A stretch of 64,000 nucleotides of DNA from Achromobacter sp. Root83 (GTDB lineage Bacteria; Pseudomonadota; Gammaproteobacteria; Burkholderiales; Burkholderiaceae_B): positions 158,769 to 222,768 of the forward strand of contig NZ_LMIU01000026.1 of assembly GCF_001428845.1 (NCBI RefSeq), in the 5' to 3' direction. The notes under the pieces are model-generated. The model was not told the origin of the DNA. It saw nothing but the letters and a program-made list of their open reading frames with translations, and did no database searches. This document shows positions 44,141-55,504 of this stretch, in pieces; position 1 is the first letter of the stretch; each line of letters starts with the position of its first letter. Position numbers and translations under genes: made by a program.

Positions 44141-45370
44141 TCAGCCGAAGAACCAGTAGCAGACCCCGATGGCCGCCAGCACGCCGGCCAGGTCGGCGAT
44201 CAGCGCGCAGCCCACCGCATGGCGGGCCCGCAGGATGCCCACCGATCCGAAATACACCGCCAGCACGTAGAACGTGGTTTCGGTGCTGCCTTGCACCACC
44301 GCGGACAGCAACGCGGGAAAGCTGTCCACGCCGAAATGCGTCATGGTCTCCAGCATCATCGCGCGCGCGGCGCTGCCCGAGAACGGCTTGACCAGGGCGG
44401 TGGGCAGCGCGTCGACGAAACGCGTGTCCCAGCCCGCGTGCTGCGCCATCCAGCGGATGCCGTCCAGCAGGAAATCCAGCGCGCCCGACGCGCGCAGCAC
44501 GCCCACGGCGCACAGCATTGCCACCAGGTAGGGCAGCAGGCTTTTGGCGATGTCGAAGCCTTCCTTGGCGCCTTCGATGAAGGCCTCGTAGACGGGCACC
44601 TTCTTCCACGCGCCCACGATCAGGAAAGCCAGCAGGATGCCGAAGAGGCTCAGGTTGCCCATCAGCGAAGACAGCGACGCGATGGCGGCGGCCGACATGC
44701 TGGCCAGCAGCGCCATGAATCCGCCCATGACCAGCGCCGCGCCGCCCAGCCACAGCATGATGACGGGATCGGCAAGGCGCAGGCGCTGGCACGCCGCCAC
44801 CGCCAGGAAACCCGCCAGCGTCGACGCGCTGGTGGCCAGCAGGATGGGCAGGAACACCAGGGTGGGATCGGGCGCGCCCTGCTGCGCGCGGAACATGAAC
44901 AGGGTGACGGGCAGCAGGGTCAGCGACGACGCATTGAGCACCAGGAACAGGATCTGCGCGTTGCTGGCGGTGTCGGGCGTGGGGTTCAGGGATTGCAGCT
45001 CGCGCATGGCGCGCAGGCCGATGGGCGTGGCGGCATTGTCCAGGCCCAGGCCGTTGGCCGCGAAGTTCAGGGTGATCAGGCCGATGGCCGGATGGTTGCG
45101 CGGCACCTCGGGCATCAGGCGGGCAAAAAGCGGCCCCAGCACGTGCGCCAGCTTTTCGACCAGCCCGGCGCTTTCGGCGATGCGCAGGAATCCCAGCCAC
45201 AGGGTCAGCGTGCCAAACAGCAGCACCATCACTTCCACGGACACGCGCGCCATGTCGAACAGGCTGGCCACCATCAGGCGGAAGACTTCGGGGTCTCCGA
45301 GGGCCAGCCAGCGGTACAGCGCGGCTGCGGCGGCGGTAAGAAAGAAGCCCAGCCAGAGTTTGTTAAGCAT
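44141..45370 (-). CDS. Fused SpmA/SpmB-like nucleoside-recognition membrane protein
   Basis: A 409-aa multipass membrane protein from the Met at 45370. The N-half carries the SpmA-like gate motif NFAANGLGLDNAATPIGLRA; the C-half carries an SpmB-like one, FSGSAARAMMLE followed by QGSTETTFYVLAVYFGSVGI. In Bacillus these are two spore-maturation proteins; in non-sporulating proteobacteria the fusion is of unknown role. Around ten hydrophobic helices are visible. It is convergent with pyk and divergent from fadE. Confidence 0.85.
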   Translation of the reverse strand: MLNKLWLGFFLTAAAAALYRWLALGDPEVFRLMVASLFDMARVSVEVMVLLFGTLTLWLGFLRIAESAGLVEKLAHVLGPLFARLMPEVPRNHPAIGLITLNFAANGLGLDNAATPIGLRAMRELQSLNPTPDTASNAQILFLVLNASSLTLLPVTLFMFRAQQGAPDPTLVFLPILLATSASTLAGFLAVAACQRLRLADPVIMLWLGGAALVMGGFMALLASMSAAAIASLSSLMGNLSLFGILLAFLIVGAWKKVPVYEAFIEGAKEGFDIAKSLLPYLVAMLCAVGVLRASGALDFLLDGIRWMAQHAGWDTRFVDALPTALVKPFSGSAARAMMLETMTHFGVDSFPALLSAVVQGSTETTFYVLAVYFGSVGILRARHAVGCALIADLAGVLAAIGVCYWFFG

Positions 45371-45512
45371 GCGGACGTGCCCGGACAGCGATTGATTGCG
45401 CACCAGCGCGGCGACGCCCATTGTCGCAGAGTCGGCACCCCCCGGCTTGGCCGGCGGCCGTCAATTCTGGTACTTTGCCCCGATACGTCTTGTAGCCATA
45501 ACAGGGGGATTC

Positions 45513-47777
45513 ATGGATTTCAACGCCTGGCGCCGGCGCCGCATTTCGGAACCCGCGTACCGCTGGGCGCGCGAAGCGTTGCCGGCCATGTCGGCCACCG
45601 AGCGCGAGGCCATCGAAGCCGGCGACACCTGGTGGGATGCGGATCTGTTCACCGGCAACCCCGATTGGCGCAAGCTGCTCAGCGTGCCGGCCGCCACGCT
45701 GACTCCTGACGAGCAGCGCTTCATCGATGGCCCGGTGGCGCAGCTGTGCGGCATGCTGGACGAATGGGACATCGCCTGGAACCGGCGGGACCTGCCGCCG
45801 GACGTCTGGGCCTTTCTCAAGGCGCAGCGCTTTTTCGGCATGATCATCCCGCGCCGCTATGGCGGGCTGGGATTTTCCCCCTATGCCCATTCCGAGGTGG
45901 TGCGCCGCATTTCCGCGTATTCGATCACGGCGGGCGTCACCGTCATGGTCCCGAACTCGTTGGGGCCGGGAGAACTGCTGATGCAGTTCGGCACGCCCGC
46001 CCAGCGCGATTACTGGCTGCCCCGGCTGGCGGACGGCCGCGAGGTGCCGTGTTTCGGACTGACCAGCCCCGAGGCCGGGTCGGATGCGGCATCCATGGTG
46101 GACACCGGCGTCGTGTGCCGGCAGGTGGTCGATGGCCGTGAGCTGATCGGCATCCGGCTGAACTGGCACAAGCGCTACATCACGCTGGGGCCCGTGGCCA
46201 CCGTGCTGGGCCTGGCGTTCAAGATGTCGGATCCGGAAGGCATTCTGGGCGAGCCCCGGGATATCGGCATCTCCGTAGCGCTGGTGCCCACCGAGGCGCC
46301 CGGCGTGGAGATCGGCCGGCGCCATCTGCCGGCCATGCAGGTCTTTCAGAACGGGCCCAACAAGGGGCGCGACGTGTTCGTGCCGCTGGACGCCCTGATC
46401 GGAGGTGCCGAGCGCGCCGGGCAGGGCTGGCAGATGCTGATGAGCGCGCTGGCGGCGGGGCGCGGCATTTCGCTGCCCTCGCTATCGGCCGCCGCCGCGG
46501 TGATGTGCGCGCACACGACCGGCATGTATGCCCGCGTGCGGGACCAGTTCGGCATTCCCATCGGCAAATTCGAGGGCGTGCAGGAAAAATTGGCCAGCCT
46601 GGCGGGCAACGCCTATCTGGTGGAGGCCGCCCGGCGCTTGACGTGCGCCGCGCTGAACCAGGACGTGAAGCCAGCCGTCGTGTCGGGCATCATGAAGTAT
46701 CACGCAACCGAGCGCATGCGCGGCTCGGTCAACGACGCCATGGACGTGCATGCCGGCCGCGGCGTCATGGACGGCCCCAGCAATTATCTGGGGGCGCTGT
46801 ACCGCGCGGTGCCCATCGCCATCACGGTCGAGGGCGCCAACATCCTGACGCGCAACCTCATCATCTTCGGACAGGGCGCCATCCGCGCCCATCCCTATCT
46901 GATGCCGGAAATCCTGGCTCTGGGCAATCCCGACGAAGAGCGTGGCATCGAAGTCTTTCACGACGTCTTCTGGCGCCACCTGCGGCACGCCGGCATCAAC
47001 GCCTTGCGCGCCATCGGCCGGGCCTGGACCGGCGGAGCGATGGCGCCCGCGCCGTCCTCGGGGCCGACAGCCGGGCATTACCGCCGGCTGGGCCGCTATT
47101 CCTCGGGGTTCGCGCTGCTGGCCGACGCGGCGTTGGCGCAGTTGGGCGGTGGCCTGAAGCGCCGCGAAATGATCTCCGCGCGCCTGGGGGACATCCTGTC
47201 CGAACTCTATCTGCTTTCCGCCGTGCTCAAGCGCTGGGAGGACGAAGGCCGCAAGCACGATGACCTGCCGCTGGTGCGGTGGTGCATGGAGCAGGGCTAC
47301 GCGAGCATCGAGAAATGCATGGATCAGGTGTTGCGCAATCTGCCTGGCCGGGTGCTGTCCTGGGGCTTGCGCGCGGCCATCCTGCCGTTGCGCCTGGCCA
47401 AGGGCCCGGGCGATGCGCTGACGCGGGAATGCGCCGAGCTGCTGCTCAAGCCATCGCCCACGCACGTGCGGCTGGCGGCCGACCTGCATCGGGCGCCGGC
47501 CGGCGGTGCTGCTGGCGGCGACCCGCTGGGCCTCCTGACCCGCGCCTTCGCGCTGGTGGATGCCGTTCAGCCCATCCGCGACCGCCTGCGCCAGTCGGGC
47601 GTGCGCGATTGGCGCGAGGCGCATCGGCGCGGCGCGATCACGGATGCGCAGGCCGCGCAGCTCGAAGCCGCCGAGGCCATCGTGGCGCAGGTCCTGCAGG
47701 TGGATGATTTCGCGCCGGAAGACCTGTCGCCGCAGGCCGCGAAAACGGCCGCGGCGGGCGCCGGTCAGGACGCCTAG
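45513..47777 (+). CDS. fadE: Acyl-CoA dehydrogenase, FadE type
   Basis: A 754-aa protein from the ATG at 45513, behind a GGGGGA site. It has the FadE-length layout: [20 protein letters not shown] near the N-terminus, the acyl-CoA dehydrogenase domains with [16 protein letters not shown] and [18 protein letters not shown], and [16 protein letters not shown]1974-like C-terminal extension follows ([15 protein letters not shown], then a long helical region). It catalyses the first step of beta-oxidation. Its stop overlaps that of the convergent def gene by 4 bp. Confidence 0.88.
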   Translation: MDFNAWRRRRISEPAYRWAREALPAMSATEREAIEAGDTWWDADLFTGNPDWRKLLSVPAATLTPDEQRFIDGPVAQLCGMLDEWDIAWNRRDLPPDVWAFLKAQRFFGMIIPRRYGGLGFSPYAHSEVVRRISAYSITAGVTVMVPNSLGPGELLMQFGTPAQRDYWLPRLADGREVPCFGLTSPEAGSDAASMVDTGVVCRQVVDGRELIGIRLNWHKRYITLGPVATVLGLAFKMSDPEGILGEPRDIGISVALVPTEAPGVEIGRRHLPAMQVFQNGPNKGRDVFVPLDALIGGAERAGQGWQMLMSALAAGRGISLPSLSAAAAVMCAHTTGMYARVRDQFGIPIGKFEGVQEKLASLAGNAYLVEAARRLTCAALNQDVKPAVVSGIMKYHATERMRGSVNDAMDVHAGRGVMDGPSNYLGALYRAVPIAITVEGANILTRNLIIFGQGAIRAHPYLMPEILALGNPDEERGIEVFHDVFWRHLRHAGINALRAIGRAWTGGAMAPAPSSGPTAGHYRRLGRYSSGFALLADAALAQLGGGLKRREMISARLGDILSELYLLSAVLKRWEDEGRKHDDLPLVRWCMEQGYASIEKCMDQVLRNLPGRVLSWGLRAAILPLRLAKGPGDALTRECAELLLKPSPTHVRLAADLHRAPAGGAAGGDPLGLLTRAFALVDAVQPIRDRLRQSGVRDWREAHRRGAITDAQAAQLEAAEAIVAQVLQVDDFAPEDLSPQAAKTAAAGAGQDA

Positions 47778-48307
47778 TCGTCCTGGTTGGGGTCCATGCC
47801 CGGGAACAGGATTTCAGTGAAGCCGAACTTCGAGAAATCCTGGATGCGCGACGGATAGAGGCGGCCGATCAGGTGGTCGCATTCGTGCTGCACCACGCGC
47901 GCATGGAAACCCTCGGCTTCGCGTTCGATAAGCTGGCCGTACGGGTCGCGGCCGCTATAGCGGATATGGCGGTAGCGCGGCACCTGGCCGCGCAGGCCCG
48001 GCACGGACAGGCAGCCTTCCCAGCCATCTTCCATTTCGTCGGACAGCGGCGTGATGACGGGATTGCACAGGATGGTCTGCGGCACGGGGGGCGCATCGGG
48101 ATAGCGCTCGTTGCGATCGAAGCCGAAGATCACCAGTTGCAGGTCCACGCCGATCTGCGGCGCGGCCAAGCCCACGCCCTGCGCGGCCGCCATGGTTTCG
48201 AACATGTCGTCGATCAGCGCGTGCAGCTCGGGCGTGTCGAAGCGTTCGACCGGCGCGGCCACGCGCAGGAGCCGGGGGTCGCCCATTTTCAGGATGGGAT
48301 GAATCAT
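47774..48307 (-). CDS. def: Peptide deformylase
   Basis: A 177-aa deformylase. All three motifs are present: [10 protein letters not shown] (44-53), EGCLSVPG with Cys99, and [12 protein letters not shown] with metal ligands His141 and His145 and catalytic Glu142. It removes the formyl group from new proteins. ATG 48307 is chosen because the protein family begins [14 protein letters not shown]. No fmt gene adjoins it, so this may be a second, stand-alone deformylase. Confidence 0.94.
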   Translation of the reverse strand: MIHPILKMGDPRLLRVAAPVERFDTPELHALIDDMFETMAAAQGVGLAAPQIGVDLQLVIFGFDRNERYPDAPPVPQTILCNPVITPLSDEMEDGWEGCLSVPGLRGQVPRYRHIRYSGRDPYGQLIEREAEGFHARVVQHECDHLIGRLYPSRIQDFSKFGFTEILFPGMDPNQDD

Positions 48308-48335
48308 GGCGAATATCCGTTTGAGGCTGGAAGGG

Positions 48336-48731
48336 TCAGTCCTGACGGCCCTTTTTCTGAATGAACTCGATCTTGTAGCCGTCGGGATCTTCGACAAACG
48401 CGATGACGGTCTTGCCGTGTTTCATGGGGCCCGCTTCGCGCGTGACCTTGCCGCCACGCTCCTTGACCTTGTCACAGGCTTCATAGGCGTTGTCGACCTC
48501 CAGCGCGATGTGGCCGTAGCCGTTGCCCAGGTCGTAGTTGTCGGTGTCCCAGTTGTGGGTCAGTTCGATCACGGCGCCCTCGGACTCGTCCTGGTAACCC
48601 ACGAAGGCCAGCGTGAACTTGCCGTCGGGGTAGTCGTTGCGGCGCAGGACGCGCATGCCGAGCACGTTGGTGTAGAAGTCGATGGACTTGTCGAGGTTGC
48701 CGACTCGCAGCATGGTGTGGAGCATACGCAT
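48336..48731 (-). CDS. gloA: Lactoylglutathione lyase (glyoxalase I)
   Basis: A 131-aa glyoxalase I. The four metal ligands fall at exactly the positions of the E. coli enzyme: His5, Glu56, His74 and Glu122. Other motifs are [15 protein letters not shown] and [10 protein letters not shown]. It isomerises the methylglyoxal-glutathione hemithioacetal to S-lactoylglutathione. It lies 11 bp downstream of the aminotransferase gene and 28 bp upstream of def, so the genes may share a transcript. Confidence 0.95.
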   Translation of the reverse strand: MRMLHTMLRVGNLDKSIDFYTNVLGMRVLRRNDYPDGKFTLAFVGYQDESEGAVIELTHNWDTDNYDLGNGYGHIALEVDNAYEACDKVKERGGKVTREAGPMKHGKTVIAFVEDPDGYKIEFIQKKGRQD

Positions 48732-48742
48732 GGATGTTTTCC

Positions 48743-49885
48743 TTAAGCGGTGAGGGGAAGCGGAAAGTGCAGCGGGGTTCCGGCGCTTTCCCGATGGATT
48801 CCGATGTCGCGCAGCGCGCCGCCCATGGCGTCGACTGCCTGCCGCATCTGGTCGGCGCCAAAGGCGCCGATGCAGCCGACCCGGAAAGTGGGTTGTTCGG
48901 TGTTGTAGAAGTTGCTGAGCACATAGCCGCGCTGCTTGAGCGCATCCACGAATAGCTGCAGATGCCAGGTCGGCGCATCCGGGGCGTGGACGTTGACGAC
49001 GATGGGGCCTTGCAGTGCCGGCGGCAGGTACGGGGTCAGGCCAAGTCCGATCACGCCATCATAGAGCGCGCGCATGTTGGCCGTGTAGCGCGCCAGGCGG
49101 GCCTCGCGGCCTTCTTCCCGATAGAGCTCCAGCGCCACCGCCAGCGCGGCCAGCGTGGGCGCGGGGGGCGTGAAGCGCGGGCCGGCATTGGGCGCCAGGG
49201 TGTGCTGGTAGATGTCAGCCAGGTCCAGGGACCAGCTTCCGGCGTTGCCCCGGGCGGCCTCGAGGCTGTCGCGCCGGGCCACCACGAAGGCGGCGCCGGG
49301 CAGGCCTTCCAGGCATTTGTTGGCGGTCAGCACCACGGCATCGACGGCGGGCAAGGCCCGCAAGTCGAGCGGCAGCGCGCCGAAGGCGGACACGGCGTCC
49401 ACGATGACGCGGCGGCCCAGCGCCTGGGCGATGCGCGCCAGCTCGGGTACGTCGTGGCAGATGCCGCTGCCCGTTTCGCTGTAGACCAGCGCCAGATGCG
49501 TCAGCGTGGGGTCGCGTTCCAGCGCGGCGGCGACCGCCTGCGGATCCACGCGTTCGGCCGCGCCCACGAACAGCGGCACGGCGACCCGGCCCGCGTCGCC
49601 GGCCAGTTTCTGCAGACGGGCGGCGTAGGCGCCGGTGGACGGCGCCAGCAGGCGCCCGCCCGCGGGCACGAAGCTGCGGATCGCGGCCTCGACCGCGAAA
49701 TGGCCGCAGCCAGGCAGCGCCAGCGCGGCGTGCTCGCCGGGATCCGCTTGCGCGATCGCCAGCACGCCATCGCAGACCTGCCGGTAGGTCTGGCGGAAAT
49801 CGTTGTCCCAGGGCGCGTAGTCCTGCGCCATGGCGGCCTTCACCCGTGCATCGGTCGTGACCGGGCCGGGAATCAGCAGCAACAT
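48743..49885 (-). CDS. phnW: Class V aminotransferase, 2-aminoethylphosphonate-pyruvate transaminase-like
   Basis: A 380-aa PLP enzyme of fold type I. It begins [20 protein letters not shown]. The substrate segment [14 protein letters not shown] is followed by [17 protein letters not shown], with the PLP-binding Asp, and [15 protein letters not shown], with the Schiff-base Lys. These match PhnW, which turns aminoethylphosphonate into phosphonoacetaldehyde. No phosphonatase (phnX) or phosphonate transporter is adjacent, so the physiological substrate may differ. It ends 11 bp before gloA. Confidence 0.75.
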   Translation of the reverse strand: MLLLIPGPVTTDARVKAAMAQDYAPWDNDFRQTYRQVCDGVLAIAQADPGEHAALALPGCGHFAVEAAIRSFVPAGGRLLAPSTGAYAARLQKLAGDAGRVAVPLFVGAAERVDPQAVAAALERDPTLTHLALVYSETGSGICHDVPELARIAQALGRRVIVDAVSAFGALPLDLRALPAVDAVVLTANKCLEGLPGAAFVVARRDSLEAARGNAGSWSLDLADIYQHTLAPNAGPRFTPPAPTLAALAVALELYREEGREARLARYTANMRALYDGVIGLGLTPYLPPALQGPIVVNVHAPDAPTWHLQLFVDALKQRGYVLSNFYNTEQPTFRVGCIGAFGADQMRQAVDAMGGALRDIGIHRESAGTPLHFPLPLTA

Positions 49886-49904
49886 TTCGAGTCTCCTTGG
49901 GGCC

Positions 49905-50930
49905 TCAGAACTGAGGCAGGGAAGCTGGGTCGTGACGCCGCAGGATGTTCTTGGCGTCTTCGAAGTCGGGCAGGATCTGGCCCACTTCGCGCCAGAAATC
50001 CTGACTGTGGTTCATCTCGCGCAAGTGGGCAAGCTCATGCGCGATGACGTAATCGATGATGGCCGGCGCGAAATGGATCAGGCGCCAGTTCAGCATGATG
50101 TTGCCGTCGCTGGTGCATGAACCCCAGCGCGTCGCGGCCGACGACAGGCGCCAGCGGCGGATCTTCAGCCCGCTGATCTGCAGGAAGTGCGCCAGCCGGG
50201 CGCCAAACCAGGCGCCGGCGCGCTGCTGCAGCCAGGCCTGCGCGGAATCGCGGATGCGGCCCTGGTCAGCGGTGGATGGCAACGCCAGCCACAGGGTGTC
50301 GCCGTCTTGCGGCGCTTCGGCATCGCCGGATAAAGAGGCCTGGCGGCTATCCCCGCCCACGCCGATGATGATGCGGCGGCCCAGGTAGGGCAGTTCGCCG
50401 CCCGCCTGCCAGCGCGTGTGCGCCATGGCCAGTTGTCGCTTGCGGGCGTGCCACTCGCGCAGCTTGGCGAGGATCCAGCGCGATTTCTCGCGCACGGCGT
50501 CGTCGACCTGCGAGAGCGTCACCCAGTTGGGCGCGGTGACGCGCAAGCCGTCGTCGGTGATCACGAAGCCGATGCTGCGGCGGCGCGAACGCAGCAGCAC
50601 GAAACCGATGGGCTGCTGTTCGGTCGGCACCTCGCGCCAGCGCGCGCCGGGGGGCAGCGGGTCGGGGCAGGGCGTGGGCACGCGGGAGGCGGCATTGGGC
50701 GAAAGGGTCAGCAGCGGTTCGCCCTGCGGGGAGGCGGGCGGAGCGGCATCGGGAAAGATATTGGCCGGTGGGGCCGGCCGAGCGGCGTCCGGCCCGGCAG
50801 CCGGCGCGTGGGGCGTGGCCGGCCGAGGCGCCGCGGGGGGCTTCGGCACGGCGATCAGCGGCGGCGCGCCCGCGGGCGCGTCGTCTTCCTGCATGCCGAA
50901 CAGGAGTTCGAGCTGATCGGTGCTAGACAT
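49905..50930 (-). CDS. YgjP-like (DUF45) metallopeptidase
   Basis: A 341-aa protein. The C-terminal ~230 residues are a YgjP/WLM-type metalloprotease with the zinc motif VIAHELAHLREMNHSQDFW (HExxH, third ligand His downstream) and RRWRLSSAATRWGSCTSDG. The first ~95 residues are a Pro/Ala-rich, probably disordered extension with no visible motif. It overlaps the start of the plsC-like gene's end by 8 bp on the same strand, so the two are probably co-transcribed. Confidence 0.85.
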   Translation of the reverse strand: MSSTDQLELLFGMQEDDAPAGAPPLIAVPKPPAAPRPATPHAPAAGPDAARPAPPANIFPDAAPPASPQGEPLLTLSPNAASRVPTPCPDPLPPGARWREVPTEQQPIGFVLLRSRRRSIGFVITDDGLRVTAPNWVTLSQVDDAVREKSRWILAKLREWHARKRQLAMAHTRWQAGGELPYLGRRIIIGVGGDSRQASLSGDAEAPQDGDTLWLALPSTADQGRIRDSAQAWLQQRAGAWFGARLAHFLQISGLKIRRWRLSSAATRWGSCTSDGNIMLNWRLIHFAPAIIDYVIAHELAHLREMNHSQDFWREVGQILPDFEDAKNILRRHDPASLPQF

Positions 50931-51645
50931 ACCTTTCTGGGTTGAGACGCCGCATTTCCCCTTCGATCCAGTCCTGAACCTTCTTGTTCAGTTCCTCGGG
51001 GGAGAGTCCCTTGGATTCTATCGCGGGACCGATCGACAGGGTGATCAGGCCGGGATATTTCACGAAAGCGTTGCGCCGCCAGCACTCGCCGGCGTTGTGC
51101 GCCACGGGGATGACGGCGGCGCCGGTGCGCGACGCCAGCAGCGCGCCGCCCATCTTGAACCGTCCCGTCTTGCCCGGCGGCACGCGGGTGCCTTCGGGAA
51201 ACAGCAGGGGCCAGCGGCCTTCGTCCAGACGCGTCTGGCCTTGCTTGACCACCTGCTCGAACGCGTCGCGGCCCTTGGACCGGTCAATGGCGATCATGCG
51301 CAACAGCGCCAGGCCCCAGCCGAAAAACGGCACCATGTGCAGTTCTTTCTTGTAGACGAAGCAGACCTCGCGGGGCATGTAGGCCGGGAAGAACAGGGTC
51401 TCCCAGGCCGACTGGTGCTTGGATAGCAGGACCGCCGGACCATCGGGCAGGTTCTCCCAGCCCTTGACCTGCCAGCGGATGCCGCAGAAGACCTTGGCGC
51501 CCCAGATGGCCAGGCGCGGCCAGCCCACCGTCAGCTTGTAGCGCCAGTGCAGCGGCAACGGCGCCCAAAGGACACAGGCGAAGGCATAGGGGATGACCGT
51601 GACGGCCAGGAACAGAAAGTACAGCAGCGAGCGTAGCCGGGCCAT
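50923..51645 (-). CDS. plsC: 1-acyl-sn-glycerol-3-phosphate acyltransferase
   Basis: A 240-aa membrane acyltransferase. An N-terminal hydrophobic segment (LYFLFLAVTVIPYAFACVLW) anchors it. Motif I is SKHQSAWET, with Glu in place of the usual Asp of HX4D, a variant I associate with this betaproteobacterial branch. FPEGTRVPPG is motif III. It adds the second acyl chain to make phosphatidic acid. It is 4 bp downstream of gmhB in the glyQ-glyS-gmhB-plsC gene string. Confidence 0.9.
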   Translation of the reverse strand: MARLRSLLYFLFLAVTVIPYAFACVLWAPLPLHWRYKLTVGWPRLAIWGAKVFCGIRWQVKGWENLPDGPAVLLSKHQSAWETLFFPAYMPREVCFVYKKELHMVPFFGWGLALLRMIAIDRSKGRDAFEQVVKQGQTRLDEGRWPLLFPEGTRVPPGKTGRFKMGGALLASRTGAAVIPVAHNAGECWRRNAFVKYPGLITLSIGPAIESKGLSPEELNKKVQDWIEGEMRRLNPERYV

Positions 51646-51649
51646 CGAA

Positions 51650-52189
51650 TCAAGCGTCCTGGAGCAGGGCGTCGGCCACGGCCGACAGGTCTGCGCATAC
51701 GCGCGTATTGTCGGGCAGGCCGCCCTTGGCCTGCGTCTTCCTGCCGTTGCCGGTCAGCACCAGCCAGGGCGCGCATCCCACGGACGAAGACGCCTGCAGA
51801 TCGCGCAGCGAATCGCCCACCGCCGGCACGCCGGCCAGGCCGATGTCGTAGCGGTGGCCGATCTGCTCGAACATGCCCGGTCGCGGCTTGCGGCAGGTGC
51901 AGTTGTCGTCGGGGCCGTGGGGGCACATGAATACGGCGTCGATGCTGCCGCCCGCGGCGGCCAGCTCGCGGCGCATCTTGGTGTGGATGGCAGTCAGCGT
52001 GTCCATGTCGAACAGGCCGCGCGCCAGGCCCGATTGGTTGGTGGCAACCACCACCTTCCAGCCCGCCTGCGTCAGGCGCGCGATGGCTTGCAGGCTGCCC
52101 GGCAAGGCGATCCATTCGTCGGGATTCTTGACGAACGAATCGCTGTCCTGGTTGATGACGCCGTCGCGGTCGAGGATGATCAGTTTCAC
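51650..52189 (-). CDS. gmhB: D-glycero-beta-D-manno-heptose-1,7-bisphosphate 7-phosphatase
   Basis: A 179-aa HAD phosphatase. Motif I is LDRDGVIN (Asp7, Asp9). The structural zinc loop is Cys89, His91, Cys97, Cys99 in MCPHGPDDNCTCRKPRPGMF. VATNQSGLARG is motif II, and VGDSLRDL supplies the late acidic residue. It produces heptose-1-phosphate for the LPS inner core. It overlaps glyS by 4 bp. Confidence 0.93.
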   Translation of the reverse strand: MKLIILDRDGVINQDSDSFVKNPDEWIALPGSLQAIARLTQAGWKVVVATNQSGLARGLFDMDTLTAIHTKMRRELAAAGGSIDAVFMCPHGPDDNCTCRKPRPGMFEQIGHRYDIGLAGVPAVGDSLRDLQASSSVGCAPWLVLTGNGRKTQAKGGLPDNTRVCADLSAVADALLQDA

Positions 52190-54324
52190 TGTGCAAGCCT
52201 GGAAATGTCGGCCACCTGGTTCATCAGGCCATGCAACTGGCTCAGCAGAGCCAGCCGGTTGGCGCGCACGGCCGGGTCTTCGGCCATGACCATGACGTCG
52301 GCAAAGAAGGCATCCACGGGTTCGCGGGCCTGGGCCAGCGTGGTGAGGCTGCCGGCGAAATCGCCCGCGGCGAGCTGCGCCTCGGCCTTCGGACGCAGCG
52401 TGGATACGGCGGCGGCCAGGGCCTTTTCAGCGGGTTCCACCAGCGCGCCGTCGTTCACCGCGCCGATCTCGCCTTCGGCCTTCTTCAGCAGATTGCCGAT
52501 GCGCTTGTTGGCGGCGGCCAGGCTGGCGGCTTCGGGCAACTGCGCGAACGCCGCGGCGGCGCGCACGCGTTCGGCCACCTGGTGCAGGGGCGGCGTCAGT
52601 GCGATCACGGCTTCCACCGCGTTGCGGTCGAAATCGTTGATCAACTGGTTGCGATAGCGCTCGTAGATGAACGTGCGGACCTCGGGCAGCGTGTCGGCGG
52701 GGACCTTGCCCGCCGGGAACGTGCCGACGGCCTGCGCAAGCAGGCCGTTCAGCGACAAGGGGCCGTCCTGGCTGACCTTCAGCCAGCCGCCGGCGGCCAG
52801 TTGCTCGAACGCGCTGATGAGGCCCAGCGCGGCGCGGCGCAGGCCGAAGGGGTCGCGCTCGCCGGTGGGGGCCAGGCCAATGGCCCAGATGCCGACCAGC
52901 GTTTCCACGCGTTCGGCGATGAACAGCGTGGCGGCGGTCAGGGTGTCCTGCGTGACAGGCGCGTCGTAACGGTTGCGGTACTGGTTGCGCAGGGCCTGCA
53001 CGACGCTGTCGGGCTCGCCATCGCCAGCGGCGTAATAGGCGCCCATGATGCCCTGCAGCTCGGGGAATTCGCCCACCATGTTCGAGCCCAGGTCGGCCTT
53101 GGCCAGCATGGCGGCGCGGTCGGCGGCGGACACATCGCCGCCCAGCAGCTCGGCCACGGCGCGGGCGATCGCGCGCACGCGTTCCACGCGTTCGAGCTGG
53201 GTGCCGAGCTTGTTGTGATAAACGATGGAGCCCAGTTGTTCGACGCGCGCGGCGAGCGGCGTCTTGCGGTCGGTTTCGAAGAAGAACTGCGCGTCGGCCA
53301 GGCGCGGGCGGACCACGCGCTGGTTGCCTTCGACGATGTTCACCGGATTGTCCGTGTGCATGTTGCTCACGATCAGGAAGCGGTGCGTCAGGCGGCCGGT
53401 GGCCGGGTCGAACAGCGGAAAGTACTTCTGGTTCAGCCGCATGGTCAGGATCAGGCATTCCTGCGGCACTTGCAGGAACTGCTCTTCGAACTGGCCTACA
53501 TAGACAGTGGGGTGTTCGACCAGCGCGGTGACTTCGTCCAGCAGGGCGGCCACTTCGGGGTCGTCGCCCAGCGTGGCGGACAGGCGGCCGGCGTGGTCCA
53601 GCAGCTGGCGCTGGATCTCGTCGCGGCGGCCTTCGAACGAGGCCACGACGCGGCCCTTTTCAGCCAGCGTGGCGGCATAGGCGTCGGCATCGGCGAACGA
53701 GACCGGGCCTTCGCTCATGAAGCGGTGGCCCAGCGTGTCGCGGCCGGCCGACAGGCCCAGCGCCGACACCGGCACCACGTCCGCGCCGAACAGCGCGACC
53801 AGGCCGTGCGCCGGGCGCACGAACTTGACGGTGGTGAAGCCGTCGGCCAGCTGGTAGCGCATGACTTTCGGGATCGGCAGGCCGTCGATGGCGGCATCGA
53901 TGCCTTCCTGCAGGCCGGCGGCCAACAGGGAGCCGGCGGCGGTGCCTCGCGCGACCAGGTAGTCCTGCTTGCCGTCGGACTCGCGGTCCAGCGTGGACAG
54001 GTCGATGTTTTCCAGGCCCTTGGCGGCCAGCTTCTTCTGCAGCGCGGGCGTGGCCTTGCCGTCTTCGGTCAGGCCGATCTTCACGGGCATCAGCTTTTCG
54101 GCGTAGGGCTGGTCGGGCGCCTGCGCCAGCACGGCGGACAGATGCACGGCCAGGCGGCGCGGCGTCGAATAGGCGGTGACGGCGCAGCCTTCGGCCAGCA
54201 GGCCGTGGCGGGCCAGCGTGGCGCGCACGCCTTCGGCATAGGCCTGGCCCAGCTTTTGCAGGGCCTTGGGCGGGAGTTCTTCGGTCAGCAGTTCGACCAG
54301 CAGCGGGCGGATGTTCGTCGTCAT
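52186..54324 (-). CDS. glyS: Glycyl-tRNA synthetase beta subunit
   Basis: A 712-aa tetrameric-type beta subunit starting RPLLVELLTEELPPKALQKL, with GHRFMSEGPVSF, KYFPLFDPATGRLTHRFLIV and KADLGSNMVGEFPELQGIMG as family landmarks. The C-terminus holds the anticodon-binding DALR-like region (FFADVMVMAEDPAVRANRLA). The start codon follows the glyQ stop without a gap (TAA-ATG). It works with GlyQ to charge tRNA-Gly. Confidence 0.96.
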   Translation of the reverse strand: MTTNIRPLLVELLTEELPPKALQKLGQAYAEGVRATLARHGLLAEGCAVTAYSTPRRLAVHLSAVLAQAPDQPYAEKLMPVKIGLTEDGKATPALQKKLAAKGLENIDLSTLDRESDGKQDYLVARGTAAGSLLAAGLQEGIDAAIDGLPIPKVMRYQLADGFTTVKFVRPAHGLVALFGADVVPVSALGLSAGRDTLGHRFMSEGPVSFADADAYAATLAEKGRVVASFEGRRDEIQRQLLDHAGRLSATLGDDPEVAALLDEVTALVEHPTVYVGQFEEQFLQVPQECLILTMRLNQKYFPLFDPATGRLTHRFLIVSNMHTDNPVNIVEGNQRVVRPRLADAQFFFETDRKTPLAARVEQLGSIVYHNKLGTQLERVERVRAIARAVAELLGGDVSAADRAAMLAKADLGSNMVGEFPELQGIMGAYYAAGDGEPDSVVQALRNQYRNRYDAPVTQDTLTAATLFIAERVETLVGIWAIGLAPTGERDPFGLRRAALGLISAFEQLAAGGWLKVSQDGPLSLNGLLAQAVGTFPAGKVPADTLPEVRTFIYERYRNQLINDFDRNAVEAVIALTPPLHQVAERVRAAAAFAQLPEAASLAAANKRIGNLLKKAEGEIGAVNDGALVEPAEKALAAAVSTLRPKAEAQLAAGDFAGSLTTLAQAREPVDAFFADVMVMAEDPAVRANRLALLSQLHGLMNQVADISRLAQ

Positions 54325-55236
<912 letters not shown>

Positions 55237-55504
55237 AGGATTCTTGGAATTCGGCCGCCGGGCAAGGGCTGCCCTGGGCGTGGGAAACCGGGCATTTTAA
55301 CTGCCCCGGGGCCGAAGCGGTCGTGGGGGACGGGGCGGCGGTTACATCTGTCCGCGCAAGCCGGGCCGGGTGTGCCTCTGGTGGACACGCCGCGGCGGCC
55401 CCGCTGCGCCCTGAAACCAATGATCGTATGATTCCGGGTTGAGTCCCGAGTCTTATATAAAACCCGGAACAAGATTCCGAGAATTCCCGAAAAGGAGCAG
55501 TCCC

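Noticed and set aside
42693..45200. 835-codon minus-strand frame opposite pyk and overlapping the SpmAB-like gene
   Set aside because: It spans both a gene on the other strand and another gene in a different frame; the product has no family features.
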